A stretch of 64,000 nucleotides of DNA from Mucilaginibacter sp. 44-25 (GCA_001898335.1 MKTS01000009.1:62001-126000); one strand, 5' to 3'; shown: positions 46,747 through 56,474, counted from the first letter of the stretch. The notes: generated by a model from the letters alone, not told the origin. A program made the numbers and translations.

Positions 46747-48719
46747 GCTGGTTACATTATCTTACCGAGGCAAATATTTACCTGCTGGTGTTTTACTTGT
46801 GCTACCGGTTGGTACTGGCCGGCAATACGCACTACACGCTTAGCCGGGTATATCTGCTAACATCTTGCATCATATCTTTCATCATTCCGCTAACACAGAT
46901 AAGCGCATTAATACCCAATGTGCAGGAGGTACAAACTTTTACTCAGGCGTCCTACGTACTGCCAGCTGCAAATCTTAATATACCCGTTCAAAAACAGAGC
47001 TTCGAGTTTTCTGTAGAAAACATCCTGCCATACATTTATGTAGCAGGCGCTTTAATAGCTGCCATAGTTTTTGCTGTTAGGTTATGGCGCTTATTTAAGA
47101 TAACCAAAGCAGGAAAGACCTGTAAATACGGTAACTATCAACGGATTGATCTGCCCGATCAAAAAACAGCTTTTTCATTTTTCAATTACCTCTACATAGG
47201 TACAGGTCTTAAGCAGCCGGGTACTATTATAGCGCATGAGTTGGTACATATCCGCCAAAAACACACGCTTGATGTACTTTTTCTGGAGATACTAAAAATA
47301 GTGAACTGGTTTAGTCCGGTGGTTTACCTGATGCAACAGAGTTTAAAAACCCTGCACGAGTACATTGCCGACGAACAAACCGCCGCGCTTGAAAGCGATG
47401 CGCTCTCGTATTCCTCTTTCCTGCTCAACAATGCGTATGGGCTGGCAGGCGCGCCGGTTACCCATTCTTTCTTTAACAATAACCTATTAAAAAGGAGAAT
47501 AATCATGTTAAACCAAAAACGATCAGGTAAGTTAGCAAGGCTAAAATACCTGGCAGCAGTACCGCTTTGCGCGGGGATGTTGTGCACATCTACCCTACTG
47601 TTCAGTAAAAATTACGGGGTGATAGACCTATCCCCGAAAAAAACAATCTCATTGGCATCCAAACAAGTAAACGATGCTCTGGCCGACACTACCTTTGCTG
47701 TTAAACCACCTGCTATCATAAAAAATGGTAATACCATACAGGAAAAGGGCTACCTAATTAACGGGAAAACCGAATATTTTACCGTAACAATTACAGACAA
47801 GAACGGTAACGAAAAGACTTATAACAGTATCAATATTACTGCTGATGACCGGAAAATGCTGGAAGAAAAATATGGATTTAAATTTTCCAATTTCCATATG
47901 AAGGAATATATGAAAAAGGGTTATTCCGTTTTTCATAAAAAGCTTAATCAGCCGGAGCCGCCATTACCGCCAATGAGTGTAAAAGCACCATTTTATTCGT
48001 TTACACAATACCTGAGCAAAAAAGTAAAATACCCGGCAGAAGCTGTAAAAAACAAGCAGAACGCCAACGTTTTGCTAAGTTTTGATGTGAACAGCGCGGG
48101 CCGTGTAAGCAATGCAAAGGTAGCAGGCAAACCGGGTAGCGCGTTTAATGATGTGCTTGCAAATACTGTAAACCAGTTTAATGGAAAAATAAACACACCA
48201 GCAGGTACCTACAAAATGAATGTGCATTATTTTATGCCTGGCCATGAGGGCGTAAATTTTCCGCCTCCTTTTGTAACAAAAAGTGCCAATTATATCGGTG
48301 AGATACAAATAGTTGGAATGACCAAGGCTCAAAATAGCATGATAAACATGCCGCCACCTCCCCCGCCACCGATAGAATCAAGGAAAAAAGTTAAGGGGAT
48401 TCCTCCTCCGCCGCCACCTATTCAAAGCGCAACAGGAAAGATCAAAATACTTTCGAATAAAGAAGTTACCTATGTTGTTAACCAACAGATAAAAGCAAAA
48501 GCTAACATGCAAAACAAGACCCCGTTAGTTCTCTTTGACGGTATTAAAATTTCACTAAAGGATAAAGTTGCTGACGGCCAAAAGTATTCAATAATAGCCG
48601 ACGACTCTGTTAGATTCCATTCACCTGGAGAAGCTTTTGCCGTTAAAAAATGGGGGCAAGAAGCAAACAACGGCGTAGCTGAATATTTTGGTAATCCACG
48701 AATATTTATTGTAAAATAA
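46743..48719 (+). CDS. BlaR1-family M56 metallopeptidase with TonB-like C-terminus
   Basis: 658 residues. N-terminal membrane helices (about 10-115) flank the zinc-peptidase domain with HELVH (H165-E-L-V-H169) and downstream LHEYIADEQ; this is the M56 core that cleaves BlaI-type repressors. After a membrane segment near 275 comes a long periplasmic tail with a TonB C-terminal-type domain (KKVKYPAEAVKNKQNANVLL) and two proline runs (PPPPPPP and PPPPPP). Members like this are widespread in Bacteroidota and usually lack a penicillin-binding sensor. Signal and target unknown. Confidence 0.93.
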   Translation: MSWLHYLTEANIYLLVFYLCYRLVLAGNTHYTLSRVYLLTSCIISFIIPLTQISALIPNVQEVQTFTQASYVLPAANLNIPVQKQSFEFSVENILPYIYVAGALIAAIVFAVRLWRLFKITKAGKTCKYGNYQRIDLPDQKTAFSFFNYLYIGTGLKQPGTIIAHELVHIRQKHTLDVLFLEILKIVNWFSPVVYLMQQSLKTLHEYIADEQTAALESDALSYSSFLLNNAYGLAGAPVTHSFFNNNLLKRRIIMLNQKRSGKLARLKYLAAVPLCAGMLCTSTLLFSKNYGVIDLSPKKTISLASKQVNDALADTTFAVKPPAIIKNGNTIQEKGYLINGKTEYFTVTITDKNGNEKTYNSINITADDRKMLEEKYGFKFSNFHMKEYMKKGYSVFHKKLNQPEPPLPPMSVKAPFYSFTQYLSKKVKYPAEAVKNKQNANVLLSFDVNSAGRVSNAKVAGKPGSAFNDVLANTVNQFNGKINTPAGTYKMNVHYFMPGHEGVNFPPPFVTKSANYIGEIQIVGMTKAQNSMINMPPPPPPPIESRKKVKGIPPPPPPIQSATGKIKILSNKEVTYVVNQQIKAKANMQNKTPLVLFDGIKISLKDKVADGQKYSIIADDSVRFHSPGEAFAVKKWGQEANNGVAEYFGNPRIFIVK

Positions 48720-48739
48720 CAAAGTTATAGGTTACAAAT

Positions 48740-49366
48740 CTAAATCTTAACGTATATTACCTGTTTGGTTTCAAAGAAATCCTCATTAAAATAATCTTTG
48801 AGGTAGAATTGCTGCACGGCTAAACCCGCGTCGGCAATTTCTTGCGTAAGGTCCCCTCCTTTTAAATAGAGTATACCGTTAGGCAATTTATTCTTCGATT
48901 GTTTATTGAATTTATCCTTCACCCAAGGGTAAAAGTCCTTCAGTTGCGTAACCGCGCGCGATACCACGAAATCAAATTTTTCCTTTACTTCTTCGGCCCG
49001 TGAGTGGGATGCGCGCAGGTTTTTTAAACCGATGGCCGATGAAACCTCACTTACTACTTTTATTTTTTTACCAATGCTGTCCACCAGGTGAAACTGCGTA
49101 TCAGGGAACATAATAGCCAATGGAACGCCGGGAAAACCGCCGCCTGTACCCACATCCAACACGTTTTCGCCGGGTAAAAACCCCATCACTTTGGCTATAC
49201 CTAAGGAGTGCAATACATGCCGCTCATACAGCAGATCTATATCCTTGCGAGATATTACATTGATCTGGTTGTTCCAGTAGGTATACAGTTCCTTTAGCTG
49301 TGCAAACTGCTCCTGCTGCTCTATCGTAATATCGGGGAAGTATTTTAACAGGATATCAGATTCCAT
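48740..49366 (-). CDS. rsmG: 16S rRNA (guanine(527)-N7)-methyltransferase RsmG
   Basis: Methylates G527 of 16S rRNA; loss gives low-level streptomycin resistance. The 208 residues show the SAM-binding motif NVLDVGTGGGFPGVPLAIMF, LVDSIGKKIKVV and FVVSRAVTQL. Its start overlaps the sigma-factor gene by 11 nt. Gene order (glycosyltransferase, sigma factor, rsmG on one strand) suggests a single transcript. Confidence 0.95.
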   Translation of the reverse strand: MESDILLKYFPDITIEQQEQFAQLKELYTYWNNQINVISRKDIDLLYERHVLHSLGIAKVMGFLPGENVLDVGTGGGFPGVPLAIMFPDTQFHLVDSIGKKIKVVSEVSSAIGLKNLRASHSRAEEVKEKFDFVVSRAVTQLKDFYPWVKDKFNKQSKNKLPNGILYLKGGDLTQEIADAGLAVQQFYLKDYFNEDFFETKQVIYVKI

Positions 49367-49961
49367 CCTTTTTATATCGGTTTATAATGTTACCCAGTAA
49401 ATACCGGCCCCTGAATAATTGCGCCTTAACGGTTCCCAAAGGCAAGTCAAGCTGCTGGGCAATTTCTTCGTATGATAATTCATCAAAGTAGCGCAGGGTG
49501 ATCAGGTTGCGGTAACGGGGTGGTAAGCTTTCTATCAATAACTTTAACTCGGCGGTTTGCTGCTTTTTTATCGACGATTCTTCGGGATTTAACGTATCGG
49601 CCTTTATCTGTAATGGCTTTTCGTCACCATCATCGTCTATCATACCATGTATAGATTGCGTATTAAGCTTCTTCTTACGGATAAAATCGATGCAGTTGTT
49701 GGTAGCCACTCTGAACAACCAGGTACTAAAAGCAAATTCGGGCTGGTATTTATCCAGCTTTTCAAAAGCTTTGGCAAAGGTTTCTACGGTAAGGTCCATG
49801 GCATCTTCCTTATTATTCACCATTTTCAACACCATAAAGTATATCGAGTCCTTATAGCGCTGCATCAGGTCGGCATAGGCTTTCTGGCTGCCCTCGCGTG
49901 CTTTTACCACCAAATGGAAGTCATTTCTGGCATTTTCAGTAAAGTTTTTATTTACTTCCAT
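49356..49961 (-). CDS. RNA polymerase sigma factor, ECF-like
   Basis: 201 residues. Region 2 is YADLMQRYKDSIYFMVLKMV through FSTWLFRVATNNCIDFIRKK and region 4 is LPPRYRNLITLRYFDELSYE, with a helix-turn-helix in EEIAQQLDLPLGTVKAQLFR. It has the short ECF layout with no large extra domain. No anti-sigma factor is adjacent; it overlaps rsmG (11 nt) and the glycosyltransferase (10 nt), so control may be by transcription level. The target regulon is unknown. Confidence 0.93.
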   Translation of the reverse strand: MEVNKNFTENARNDFHLVVKAREGSQKAYADLMQRYKDSIYFMVLKMVNNKEDAMDLTVETFAKAFEKLDKYQPEFAFSTWLFRVATNNCIDFIRKKKLNTQSIHGMIDDDGDEKPLQIKADTLNPEESSIKKQQTAELKLLIESLPPRYRNLITLRYFDELSYEEIAQQLDLPLGTVKAQLFRGRYLLGNIINRYKKDGI

Positions 49962-51070
49962 CGTGTGGTTTTAATAAATGTACCAATCAATCCAAACACG
50001 TTTAAATATAAATAATATATCATGTCAAAAAAGGGCAGCCACCACAACAAGTCGCCACAATCCAGTTTTTTAAATACACGCCTGTAAACCAAAAATTGCA
50101 ATATCAGCCTGAATAATAAAACACCTGCCACCAGCAATGGTTCAAACTTTAAAATAATGAACAAAATAAACAGTACGTAAAACAAAAATCCGCTCACCGC
50201 ATCGAGGCTAAGCATGCGCCTGTGACTATTCCGGTATAGTTTACCAACGCCCATATGACGCTTTTTCTGAGTGAACCATGAGCTCAAAGTAGTTTTAGCA
50301 TCACTGTAAGTAAACGTATCCGGGTGTATTTCTATAGCGGTATTGGTTGGTGTGGCGTTCTGGTTCACAAAAAGGTCGTCGTCGCCACTCATTACATGCA
50401 TGTGCGATGCAAAACCTTTAGCCCCAAAAAACAAACTTCTCGTATAAGCCAGGTTTCTGCCGATACCCATATAAGCATCGCCTTTTAAAGCGCTCGACAG
50501 GTAATTAATAGCGGTTTTTAACGTTTCGAAACGGATAAAGGGATTTAAGAAATTGCGTGTACGCGTGTAAGGCGAATATCCTAATACAATCTGTGTAGTG
50601 GCGTTAAAATTGACCGCCATACGTGTTATCCAATGCAGGGTTGCAGGCTTGCAGTCGGCATCTGTAAACAAGAAATGTTCGTATCTGGCCGCTTTAATAC
50701 CCATGGTAAGCGCGAATTTTTTACCTGTTTTATAACGGTCGTGTTCGGTAACGGTTACTATCTTAAGGTGTGCAAATTCCTTTTGGATATCCATCAACAC
50801 GTCGGCCGTTTGATCAGTAGAGCGATCGTTGATCACCACCACTTCGTAGTCGGGATAGTTCTGCTGTAATATATAAGGCAGGTATTGGGCAAGATTATGC
50901 GCCTCGTTACGAGCGCTGATGATGACCGATACAGGCACAGTTGGCGCTGGCATCTCCTGCGGCGGAGTATAACTGCCAAGCCTGTTGTGATGAGTTAACA
51001 GGTAATATAACTGAACAATTAAACAAAGTTGAAATAGTACGAATAACGCCTCGTGAATATAAGCTTCCAA
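49952..51070 (-). CDS. Membrane glycosyltransferase, family 2 type
   Basis: 372 residues. An N-terminal hydrophobic helix (about 6-26) precedes the GT-A core: VSVIISARNEAHNLAQYLPY, VVINDRSTDQTAD and the D-x-D motif FLFTDADCKP. A D-D-L-F sequence (SGDDDLFVNQ) fits the catalytic loop of processive family-2 enzymes. C-terminal helices about 290-330 and 345-365. Acceptor unknown. The 10-nt overlap with the sigma-factor gene is unusual. Confidence 0.9.
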   Translation of the reverse strand: MEAYIHEALFVLFQLCLIVQLYYLLTHHNRLGSYTPPQEMPAPTVPVSVIISARNEAHNLAQYLPYILQQNYPDYEVVVINDRSTDQTADVLMDIQKEFAHLKIVTVTEHDRYKTGKKFALTMGIKAARYEHFLFTDADCKPATLHWITRMAVNFNATTQIVLGYSPYTRTRNFLNPFIRFETLKTAINYLSSALKGDAYMGIGRNLAYTRSLFFGAKGFASHMHVMSGDDDLFVNQNATPTNTAIEIHPDTFTYSDAKTTLSSWFTQKKRHMGVGKLYRNSHRRMLSLDAVSGFLFYVLFILFIILKFEPLLVAGVLLFRLILQFLVYRRVFKKLDCGDLLWWLPFFDMIYYLYLNVFGLIGTFIKTTRWK

Positions 51071-51235
51071 TTTAGCTGTAAATAAGCGACAAATTTGTTA
51101 AAAATCAACGACAAATACGATTAAGATTGTTGCTTTGTATGGTTGTATTATAAACCAATAATAATCTAACCATCCGGCAATTTAACAATTGATATGGTGC
51201 GGCAATAAAGCCGTGCCTTTACAAATTGATTTTTG

Positions 51236-51243
51236 TAATTTTG
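51236..51243 (+). promoter_or_regulatory. -7 box directly before tgt
   Basis: TAATTTTG is an exact TAnnTTTG match and ends 10 nt before the tgt ATG at 51254, leaving almost no leader. No clear -33 element. Confidence 0.5.
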
Positions 51244-51253
51244 CCGGGATATA

Positions 51254-52384
51254 ATGAAATTTACTTTACAAGCACAAGACCCGCTTTCCAAAGCCCGGGC
51301 AGGCGAACTGGTAACCGACCATGGCGTTATCCAAACCCCTATTTTTATGCCGGTTGGTACCGCGGGTACCGTTAAAGCTGTACACCAGCGCGAACTAAAA
51401 GACGATATTAAAGCCCAGATCATATTAGGAAATACCTATCATTTATATCTGAGGCCGGGGCTAAACACCCTTGAACAGGCAGGCGGATTACATAAATTTA
51501 ATGGCTGGGACGGCCCTATTCTTACTGATAGCGGCGGCTACCAGGTGTATTCGCTTACCGAAGTACGTAAAATTAAGGAGGAAGGCGTTACCTTTCGCTC
51601 GCATGTGGATGGCTCCAAACACCTGTTTACGCCTGAAAATGTAATGGATATACAGCGCATTATTGGCGCTGATATTATTATGGCTTTTGATGAATGTACC
51701 CCCTATCCGTGCGACTATAATTATGCGAAACGCTCGATAGAAATGACCCACCGGTGGCTTAAACGCTGCTGCGACAGGTTTGATAGCACGGAGCCCAAAT
51801 ATGGTTATAGCCAAACCTTATTCCCGATTGTGCAGGGTTCCGTTTACAAGGATCTTAGGGTACGTTCGGCTGAGGTGATCGCCTCTTTTGAACGCGAAGG
51901 AAACGCCATTGGAGGCCTTAGCGTGGGTGAACCAGCCGAAGAAATGTATGCCATGACGGAGGTTGTTTGCGACATATTACCCAAAGAAAAACCCCGTTAC
52001 CTGATGGGTGTGGGCACCCCGGTTAACATACTGGAAAATATTGCTTTGGGTATTGACATGTTTGATTGCGTAATGCCAACCCGTAATGCCCGTAATGGTA
52101 TGTTGTTTACCCGCAATGGTATCATAAATATCAAGAACGAAAAGTGGAAAAACGATTTTTCGGCCATTGATGCTGATAGTGATTTGTTTGCGGATAAGGT
52201 TTACACCAAAGCTTACCTGCGCCATTTAATACATAGCGGCGAAATGCTGGGTGCCCAGATCGCTACGTTACATAACCTGCATTTTTATCTTTGGTTAGTG
52301 GGCGAGGCACGCAATAAAATCATTTCGGGAGAGTTTTACGACTGGAAGAACAAAATGGTAACCCGCTTAGGCACAAGATTGTAA
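51254..52384 (+). CDS. tgt: tRNA-guanine transglycosylase
   Basis: Exchanges guanine-34 for preQ1 in tRNAs, before QueA acts. The 376 residues have the catalytic Asp blocks TDSGGYQVYSL and GIDMFDCVMPTRNARNG, FDECTPYPCDYNYAKRSIEM, and the substrate loop GGLSVGEPAEEMY. The C-terminal region where many bacterial enzymes have a Cys-x-Cys-x2-Cys-x-His zinc site reads IDADSDLFADKVYTKAYLRH with no Cys. It abuts the LptF/G gene without a gap. Confidence 0.96.
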   Translation: MKFTLQAQDPLSKARAGELVTDHGVIQTPIFMPVGTAGTVKAVHQRELKDDIKAQIILGNTYHLYLRPGLNTLEQAGGLHKFNGWDGPILTDSGGYQVYSLTEVRKIKEEGVTFRSHVDGSKHLFTPENVMDIQRIIGADIIMAFDECTPYPCDYNYAKRSIEMTHRWLKRCCDRFDSTEPKYGYSQTLFPIVQGSVYKDLRVRSAEVIASFEREGNAIGGLSVGEPAEEMYAMTEVVCDILPKEKPRYLMGVGTPVNILENIALGIDMFDCVMPTRNARNGMLFTRNGIINIKNEKWKNDFSAIDADSDLFADKVYTKAYLRHLIHSGEMLGAQIATLHNLHFYLWLVGEARNKIISGEFYDWKNKMVTRLGTRL

Positions 52385-53500
52385 ATGAAGAAATTACTTC
52401 GCAGATATTTAACCGTTATTGACCGCTTTATAATGGGCAAATACCTGGGCACGTTTGTGTTTACATTGGGTATTTTTCTGGTTATTTCGGTGATATTTGA
52501 CATATCTGAACACCTGGACAACTTCCTGGGGAAGAATGCCAACCTGCATGATATTATATTTAAATACTATGCCGGCTTTATTCCATTCTACCTGATGCTG
52601 TTATCGCCGCTCATTAATTTCCTGGCGGTGATATTCTTTACAGCTAAGATGGCCAACCAAACAGAGATTGTACCCATACTTACCAGCAGGGCCAGTTTCT
52701 ATCGTTTTTTAAGGCCATATGTAATATCGGCAAGCATTATTTTTACCGCCTCGCTGCTATTGAATGTGTATGTGATACCATATACAAACAAATTAAAGGT
52801 AGACTTTGAAAGCGCAAACTTCTTTGCAAACGACGATCAATCGAAGCTGGATGTACATATTCAACTGGATAAACATACCTATGTTTACCTGCAGTCTTTT
52901 GACCCTGCTATGCAAACCGGCTACCAGTTTATGATGGAAAAGTTTGATGGCGACGAGATGAAACAACGCCTTACCGCCACCAGCATTAAGTACGATTCTC
53001 TCAAAAACCACTGGATCATTAACGCTCCTACCCGCCGTTACATCAACGGTTTAAAGGAAACCTGGGCTACCAGCAGCGCCCAGTTAGACACCGTTTTAGA
53101 TATGCGCCCAATAGATTTTCAGGCACATGATAACGTGGTAAGTAACATATATGGAGCCATGCCTTTGCCTGTTTTAAACGCTGCAATAGCTAAAGAAAAG
53201 ATACGCAGTACAGGCGCTGTTATTGACATGGAATTTGAAAAATACAGGCGTTTTGTAGAGCCATTATCTACCTTTGTGCTTACTTGTATAGGCGTTGCCA
53301 TATCGTCCAGAAAGGTACGCGGCGGTGTTGGCTTACCCCTCGGAATAGGTATTTTTATATGCTTTACGTACATAGTTGTTAACAAATTTGCGCTGGTTTT
53401 TTCAATAAAGGGGGGCTTTGATCCACTCATTTCGGTGTTTATTCCTAACGTACTTTTTGGTATATTAGGCTATATACTCATTGTAAAAGCGCCTAAATAA
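52385..53500 (+). CDS. LptF/LptG-family permease
   Basis: 371 residues of the YjgP/YjgQ family, the membrane component of the LPS-export ABC transporter. N-terminal helices (about 17-40 and 60-110) carry IDRFIMGKYLGTFVFTLG and YYAGFIPFYLMLLSPL; a beta-jellyroll-like periplasmic region (about 130-270) follows, then three helices with VEPLSTFVLTCIGVAISS-type residues. The ATG directly follows the tgt stop and the stop overlaps the EamA start by one base (TAATG), so the three genes are probably co-transcribed. Which of F or G cannot be decided. Confidence 0.9.
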   Translation: MKKLLRRYLTVIDRFIMGKYLGTFVFTLGIFLVISVIFDISEHLDNFLGKNANLHDIIFKYYAGFIPFYLMLLSPLINFLAVIFFTAKMANQTEIVPILTSRASFYRFLRPYVISASIIFTASLLLNVYVIPYTNKLKVDFESANFFANDDQSKLDVHIQLDKHTYVYLQSFDPAMQTGYQFMMEKFDGDEMKQRLTATSIKYDSLKNHWIINAPTRRYINGLKETWATSSAQLDTVLDMRPIDFQAHDNVVSNIYGAMPLPVLNAAIAKEKIRSTGAVIDMEFEKYRRFVEPLSTFVLTCIGVAISSRKVRGGVGLPLGIGIFICFTYIVVNKFALVFSIKGGFDPLISVFIPNVLFGILGYILIVKAPK

Positions 53501-54402
53501 TGTCTCAAAATTTACCAAAAACAGGGTTAAACAAGAACCTTTTGATCCTGCATTTTACTGTTTTTGTGTGGGGTTTTACCGGAATTTTAGGCCAACTTAT
53601 TTCCATTTCGGCAATAAATTTGGTTTGGTACAGGGTTTTTATCGCCAGTTTTTCGCTGTTCTTGTACTTTAAATTCAACAGAACAACACTAAAATTAAGC
53701 CCTCAAACCATCCTTAAACTCGCTCTTACAGGCGCTTTAGTGGGCGGCCATTGGGTACTTTTTTTCGCTTCTATCAAGTTTTCAAACGTTCCTGTTACAT
53801 TAGTTTGCCTTTCATCAGTCACTCTTTTTACAGCTATTTTTGAACCGCTTATCAATAAAAAGGCTATTTCCAAGCTTGAAATTGTGGCCGGTTTATTCAT
53901 CATTATCGGCATTATCCTGATATTTAAATTTGAGACAAAATACACTAAGGGAATTATCACAGGGTTAATCAGCGCGGTTTTAGCCAGCCTGTTTTCTATT
54001 ATTAACGGCAGGCATGTACAAAAAATAGAGGCTCCCGTAATTGCATTTTATGAACTTTCCGGGGCGTTTATTTGGATAACCATTTACCTTTTTATCACGG
54101 TTGGCACCGCCGGTTTTATCATCCCGAAAACCTCGGATATTGGTTATCTGGTTATCCTTGGTACGGTTTGCACCTCGCTGGCATACGTTGCCGGCGTTTC
54201 CGTAATGCGCGAACTCTCGGCCTTCAGGGTAGCCCTCATCACCAACCTTGAGCCGGTATATGGTATTATTATGGCCTTTCTTTTTTTTAATAATACCAAT
54301 GATATGAGCATCGGTTTCTGGGCCGGAGCCGTCATTATTTTGTCTACTATTTTCCTGTTTCCCGTTGCACAAAAACAGGTTGCTAAACGCCGTTCCAGGT
54401 AA
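53500..54402 (+). CDS. EamA/DMT-superfamily membrane transporter
   Basis: 300 residues with ten predicted helices in two EamA repeats. The pattern FTVFVWGFTGILGQLISIS, LALTGALVGGHWVLFFASIK and SSVTLFTAIFEPL in the first half and ISAVLASLFSIINGRHVQ, SLAYVAGVSVMRELSAFRVA and NLEPVYGIIMAFLFF in the second are typical drug/metabolite exporters. The substrate is unknown. It starts with a one-base overlap with the LptF/G gene. Confidence 0.9.
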   Translation: MSQNLPKTGLNKNLLILHFTVFVWGFTGILGQLISISAINLVWYRVFIASFSLFLYFKFNRTTLKLSPQTILKLALTGALVGGHWVLFFASIKFSNVPVTLVCLSSVTLFTAIFEPLINKKAISKLEIVAGLFIIIGIILIFKFETKYTKGIITGLISAVLASLFSIINGRHVQKIEAPVIAFYELSGAFIWITIYLFITVGTAGFIIPKTSDIGYLVILGTVCTSLAYVAGVSVMRELSAFRVALITNLEPVYGIIMAFLFFNNTNDMSIGFWAGAVIILSTIFLFPVAQKQVAKRRSR

Positions 54403-55254
54403 CAGATCTCACTACTTTTTTCAGCCATATGCCCCCGAAATAGCACAGGGTAGGGGGAAAGTAAATATGTGCTTATAAGCCATTTTTAGCCCTTCTAAGC
54501 CACTTTGATTTTTCACTGTACTTTTCCTCATCAAAATTATTTCGATCGTTTACAGCTATTTTTTACTTTCCACTTAGTGTACTACAGTCGAATAGCATTC
54601 AAAATTGCACCTATCTTTAATTAATACCCGAATAACTGAATTTAACACCTTATTCTAAATAATATTTCAAAAAATAAAAAACATAAAATCAAGCAATTAT
54701 ATAATTTAAATAAATTTATAAATTATATGAATCAAAAAATTAGATACATCAAAAACTAAATTTTTTAGCATTAGATATTTTATGTCATAAATAAATAATA
54801 CAAATAACTATAAATCAATGCAATTGAAACAATCAATTAAATGATAAATTAAATCAATGGAATGCACGAGGTAATGGGCGGTAAGTGTACGGAAAGGTTA
54901 AATTTAGAATTTTAAAAATATGGCAGAGTACCGGCTTTGGTATACAAATCAATCGAGCTGGCCAAAAAATTATCAGAATTTTCAAACGAGGATCCGTTCT
55001 AGACGGGCATAAAAAGCGGATCAAAAATTCCGGGGCTTTAAAAACAAGGAGAAATAAAAATGCGAAGTATACCACTATCCTACCAGACCAATATCTACAC
55101 AATTATTCTGGCCCAAAAACCTTCAAAATTTTCCATCAAAATTCCACGCTCGCGAATTTGAAATATCGTTGGCACTATTCGCCAACAACGTTGCCCTATT
55201 GGGGTTAATGTTTAAATAATGTAACTTGTTTAAAAGATAACCGGAACCAATTTT
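54403..55254. other. AT-rich non-coding stretch with no recognised function
   Basis: 852 nt without a supported gene. The middle is extremely AT-rich: 14 G or C in 120 nt at 54661-54780 by hand count. From about 54860 it becomes mixed, with a small GTTGGC/GCCAAC hairpin near 55168-55186. A 107-codon open frame at 54885-55208 has no family features or signal peptide and is not called. It could be silenced foreign DNA or a decayed gene region. Confidence 0.6.
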
Positions 55255-55533
55255 ATGAGTATCAAAAATATCATCGCGCTGATCATCGTCGTACTATTAA
55301 CGGTGGTGTTCATGCAAAATACCGACGAGGTAAAATTCACCATTTTGTTCAGCTCGGTATACCTGTCAAAGGTAGCCATGCTCACGGCGGTGGCGGCGTT
55401 CGCTTTCATCCTGGGGGTACTGGTTGGCCGCCCAAAAAACAAGAAGTACAACATTAGCGAGCATTATAACGACATCCACGGAAAAGACAATCCCGATACA
55501 CTAAGTGAAGAAGACAGGGATTATATTAGTTAG
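55255..55533 (+). CDS. LapA-like (DUF1049) membrane protein
   Basis: A 92-residue protein with two hydrophobic helices (about residues 4-20 and 36-58), the pattern VFMQNTDEVKFTILFSSVYL between them and VLVGRPKNKK after the second. The short two-helix layout and central M-Q-N motif fit lipopolysaccharide assembly protein A (LapA) or DUF1049 domains. The acidic tail (EEDRDYIS) is cytoplasmic by charge. No operon partner adjacent. Confidence 0.85.
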   Translation: MSIKNIIALIIVVLLTVVFMQNTDEVKFTILFSSVYLSKVAMLTAVAAFAFILGVLVGRPKNKKYNISEHYNDIHGKDNPDTLSEEDRDYIS

Positions 55534-55667
55534 TAGTGAATGGTGAGTGTTTATAGAAACTCAAATTAATATTTGCTTCTATTGGGTTGGTACCTCGTTA
55601 GGGGTTGGTTAGGGGTCCGTTGATGTTCGTTGTATATTATTCGTCGGTCACTAACCACCCCTCACAA

Positions 55668-56474
55668 TCATACCCCATAAAATACCCGGCAATTTTTTTC
55701 CAATTCGCCCAGATCCGGCCGGCTCTCAAAGATCCCAAAAACTGAAGCCCCTGAGCCGCTCATACTGGCGTATAACGCGCCGCGCTCATACAAACTTGCT
55801 TTTACGCCACGGATAACGGGATGATTATTGAAGATATGACCTTCAAAGTCGTTACGGATATGCTTTTTCCAGGCCGCTACGGGCATTTTTACCAGGTCGT
55901 ATACAGTTTCCTTAACCGGGGCGGGTTTTACGCCTCTATAAGCTTCTGCGGTGGATACGTGCGCATCAGGCATCACCAGGGCAATGTGGTAGGCTGACAG
56001 GTCCAGGTTAACCGGCTCAAACTCGTCGCCCTTCTCAAAAGCGAACACCGGGCGGTTGCCAATGAAGAAGGCACAGTCGGCACCGAGCTGTCGGGCATAG
56101 TCCATCATCCCCTCTTCGTCCAGCCCGAGCCCAAATTTATCATTCATCAATTTGATAAAGAACGCCGCGTTGGCCGAGCCCCCTCCCAGCCCCGCGCCTA
56201 TCGGAACATTTTTGTGCAGGTGAATTTTTACCGCGGGCAAATCCGGGAAATCTTTTTTGAGCAAATGGTACCCTTTGATGCAAAGGTTATCCTCGGGCCT
56301 GCCCGGTATGTCAAGTCCTGATGATTGGAAACTTAGCTCCCCTGCCTCGATCACTTCCAGCACATCAAAAATTTTAACGGGATAAAAAACCGTTTCGAGG
56401 TCATGGTAACCGTCGGGGCGGCGGGCAGTAATATTTAATCCGATATTTATTTTTGCGTTCGGGAATACGATCAT
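55668..56474 (-). CDS. ispE: 4-diphosphocytidyl-2-C-methyl-D-erythritol kinase IspE
   Basis: GHMP-type kinase, the fourth step of the MEP isoprenoid route. From the ATG at 56474 the protein begins MIVFPNAKINIGLNITARRP and contains the ATP-binding loop PIGAGLGGGSANAAF and the C-terminal GSGASVFGIFESR. A longer frame from 56510 adds 12 residues before the conserved start and was rejected. The upstream enzyme ispD is at 8.9 kb. 268 residues, the family length. Confidence 0.93.
   Translation of the reverse strand: MIVFPNAKINIGLNITARRPDGYHDLETVFYPVKIFDVLEVIEAGELSFQSSGLDIPGRPEDNLCIKGYHLLKKDFPDLPAVKIHLHKNVPIGAGLGGGSANAAFFIKLMNDKFGLGLDEEGMMDYARQLGADCAFFIGNRPVFAFEKGDEFEPVNLDLSAYHIALVMPDAHVSTAEAYRGVKPAPVKETVYDLVKMPVAAWKKHIRNDFEGHIFNNHPVIRGVKASLYERGALYASMSGSGASVFGIFESRPDLGELEKNCRVFYGV

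Noticed and set aside
54885..55208. 107-codon open frame in the AT-rich gap
   Set aside because: No family resemblance, signal peptide or promoter; composition looks like random low-GC DNA.
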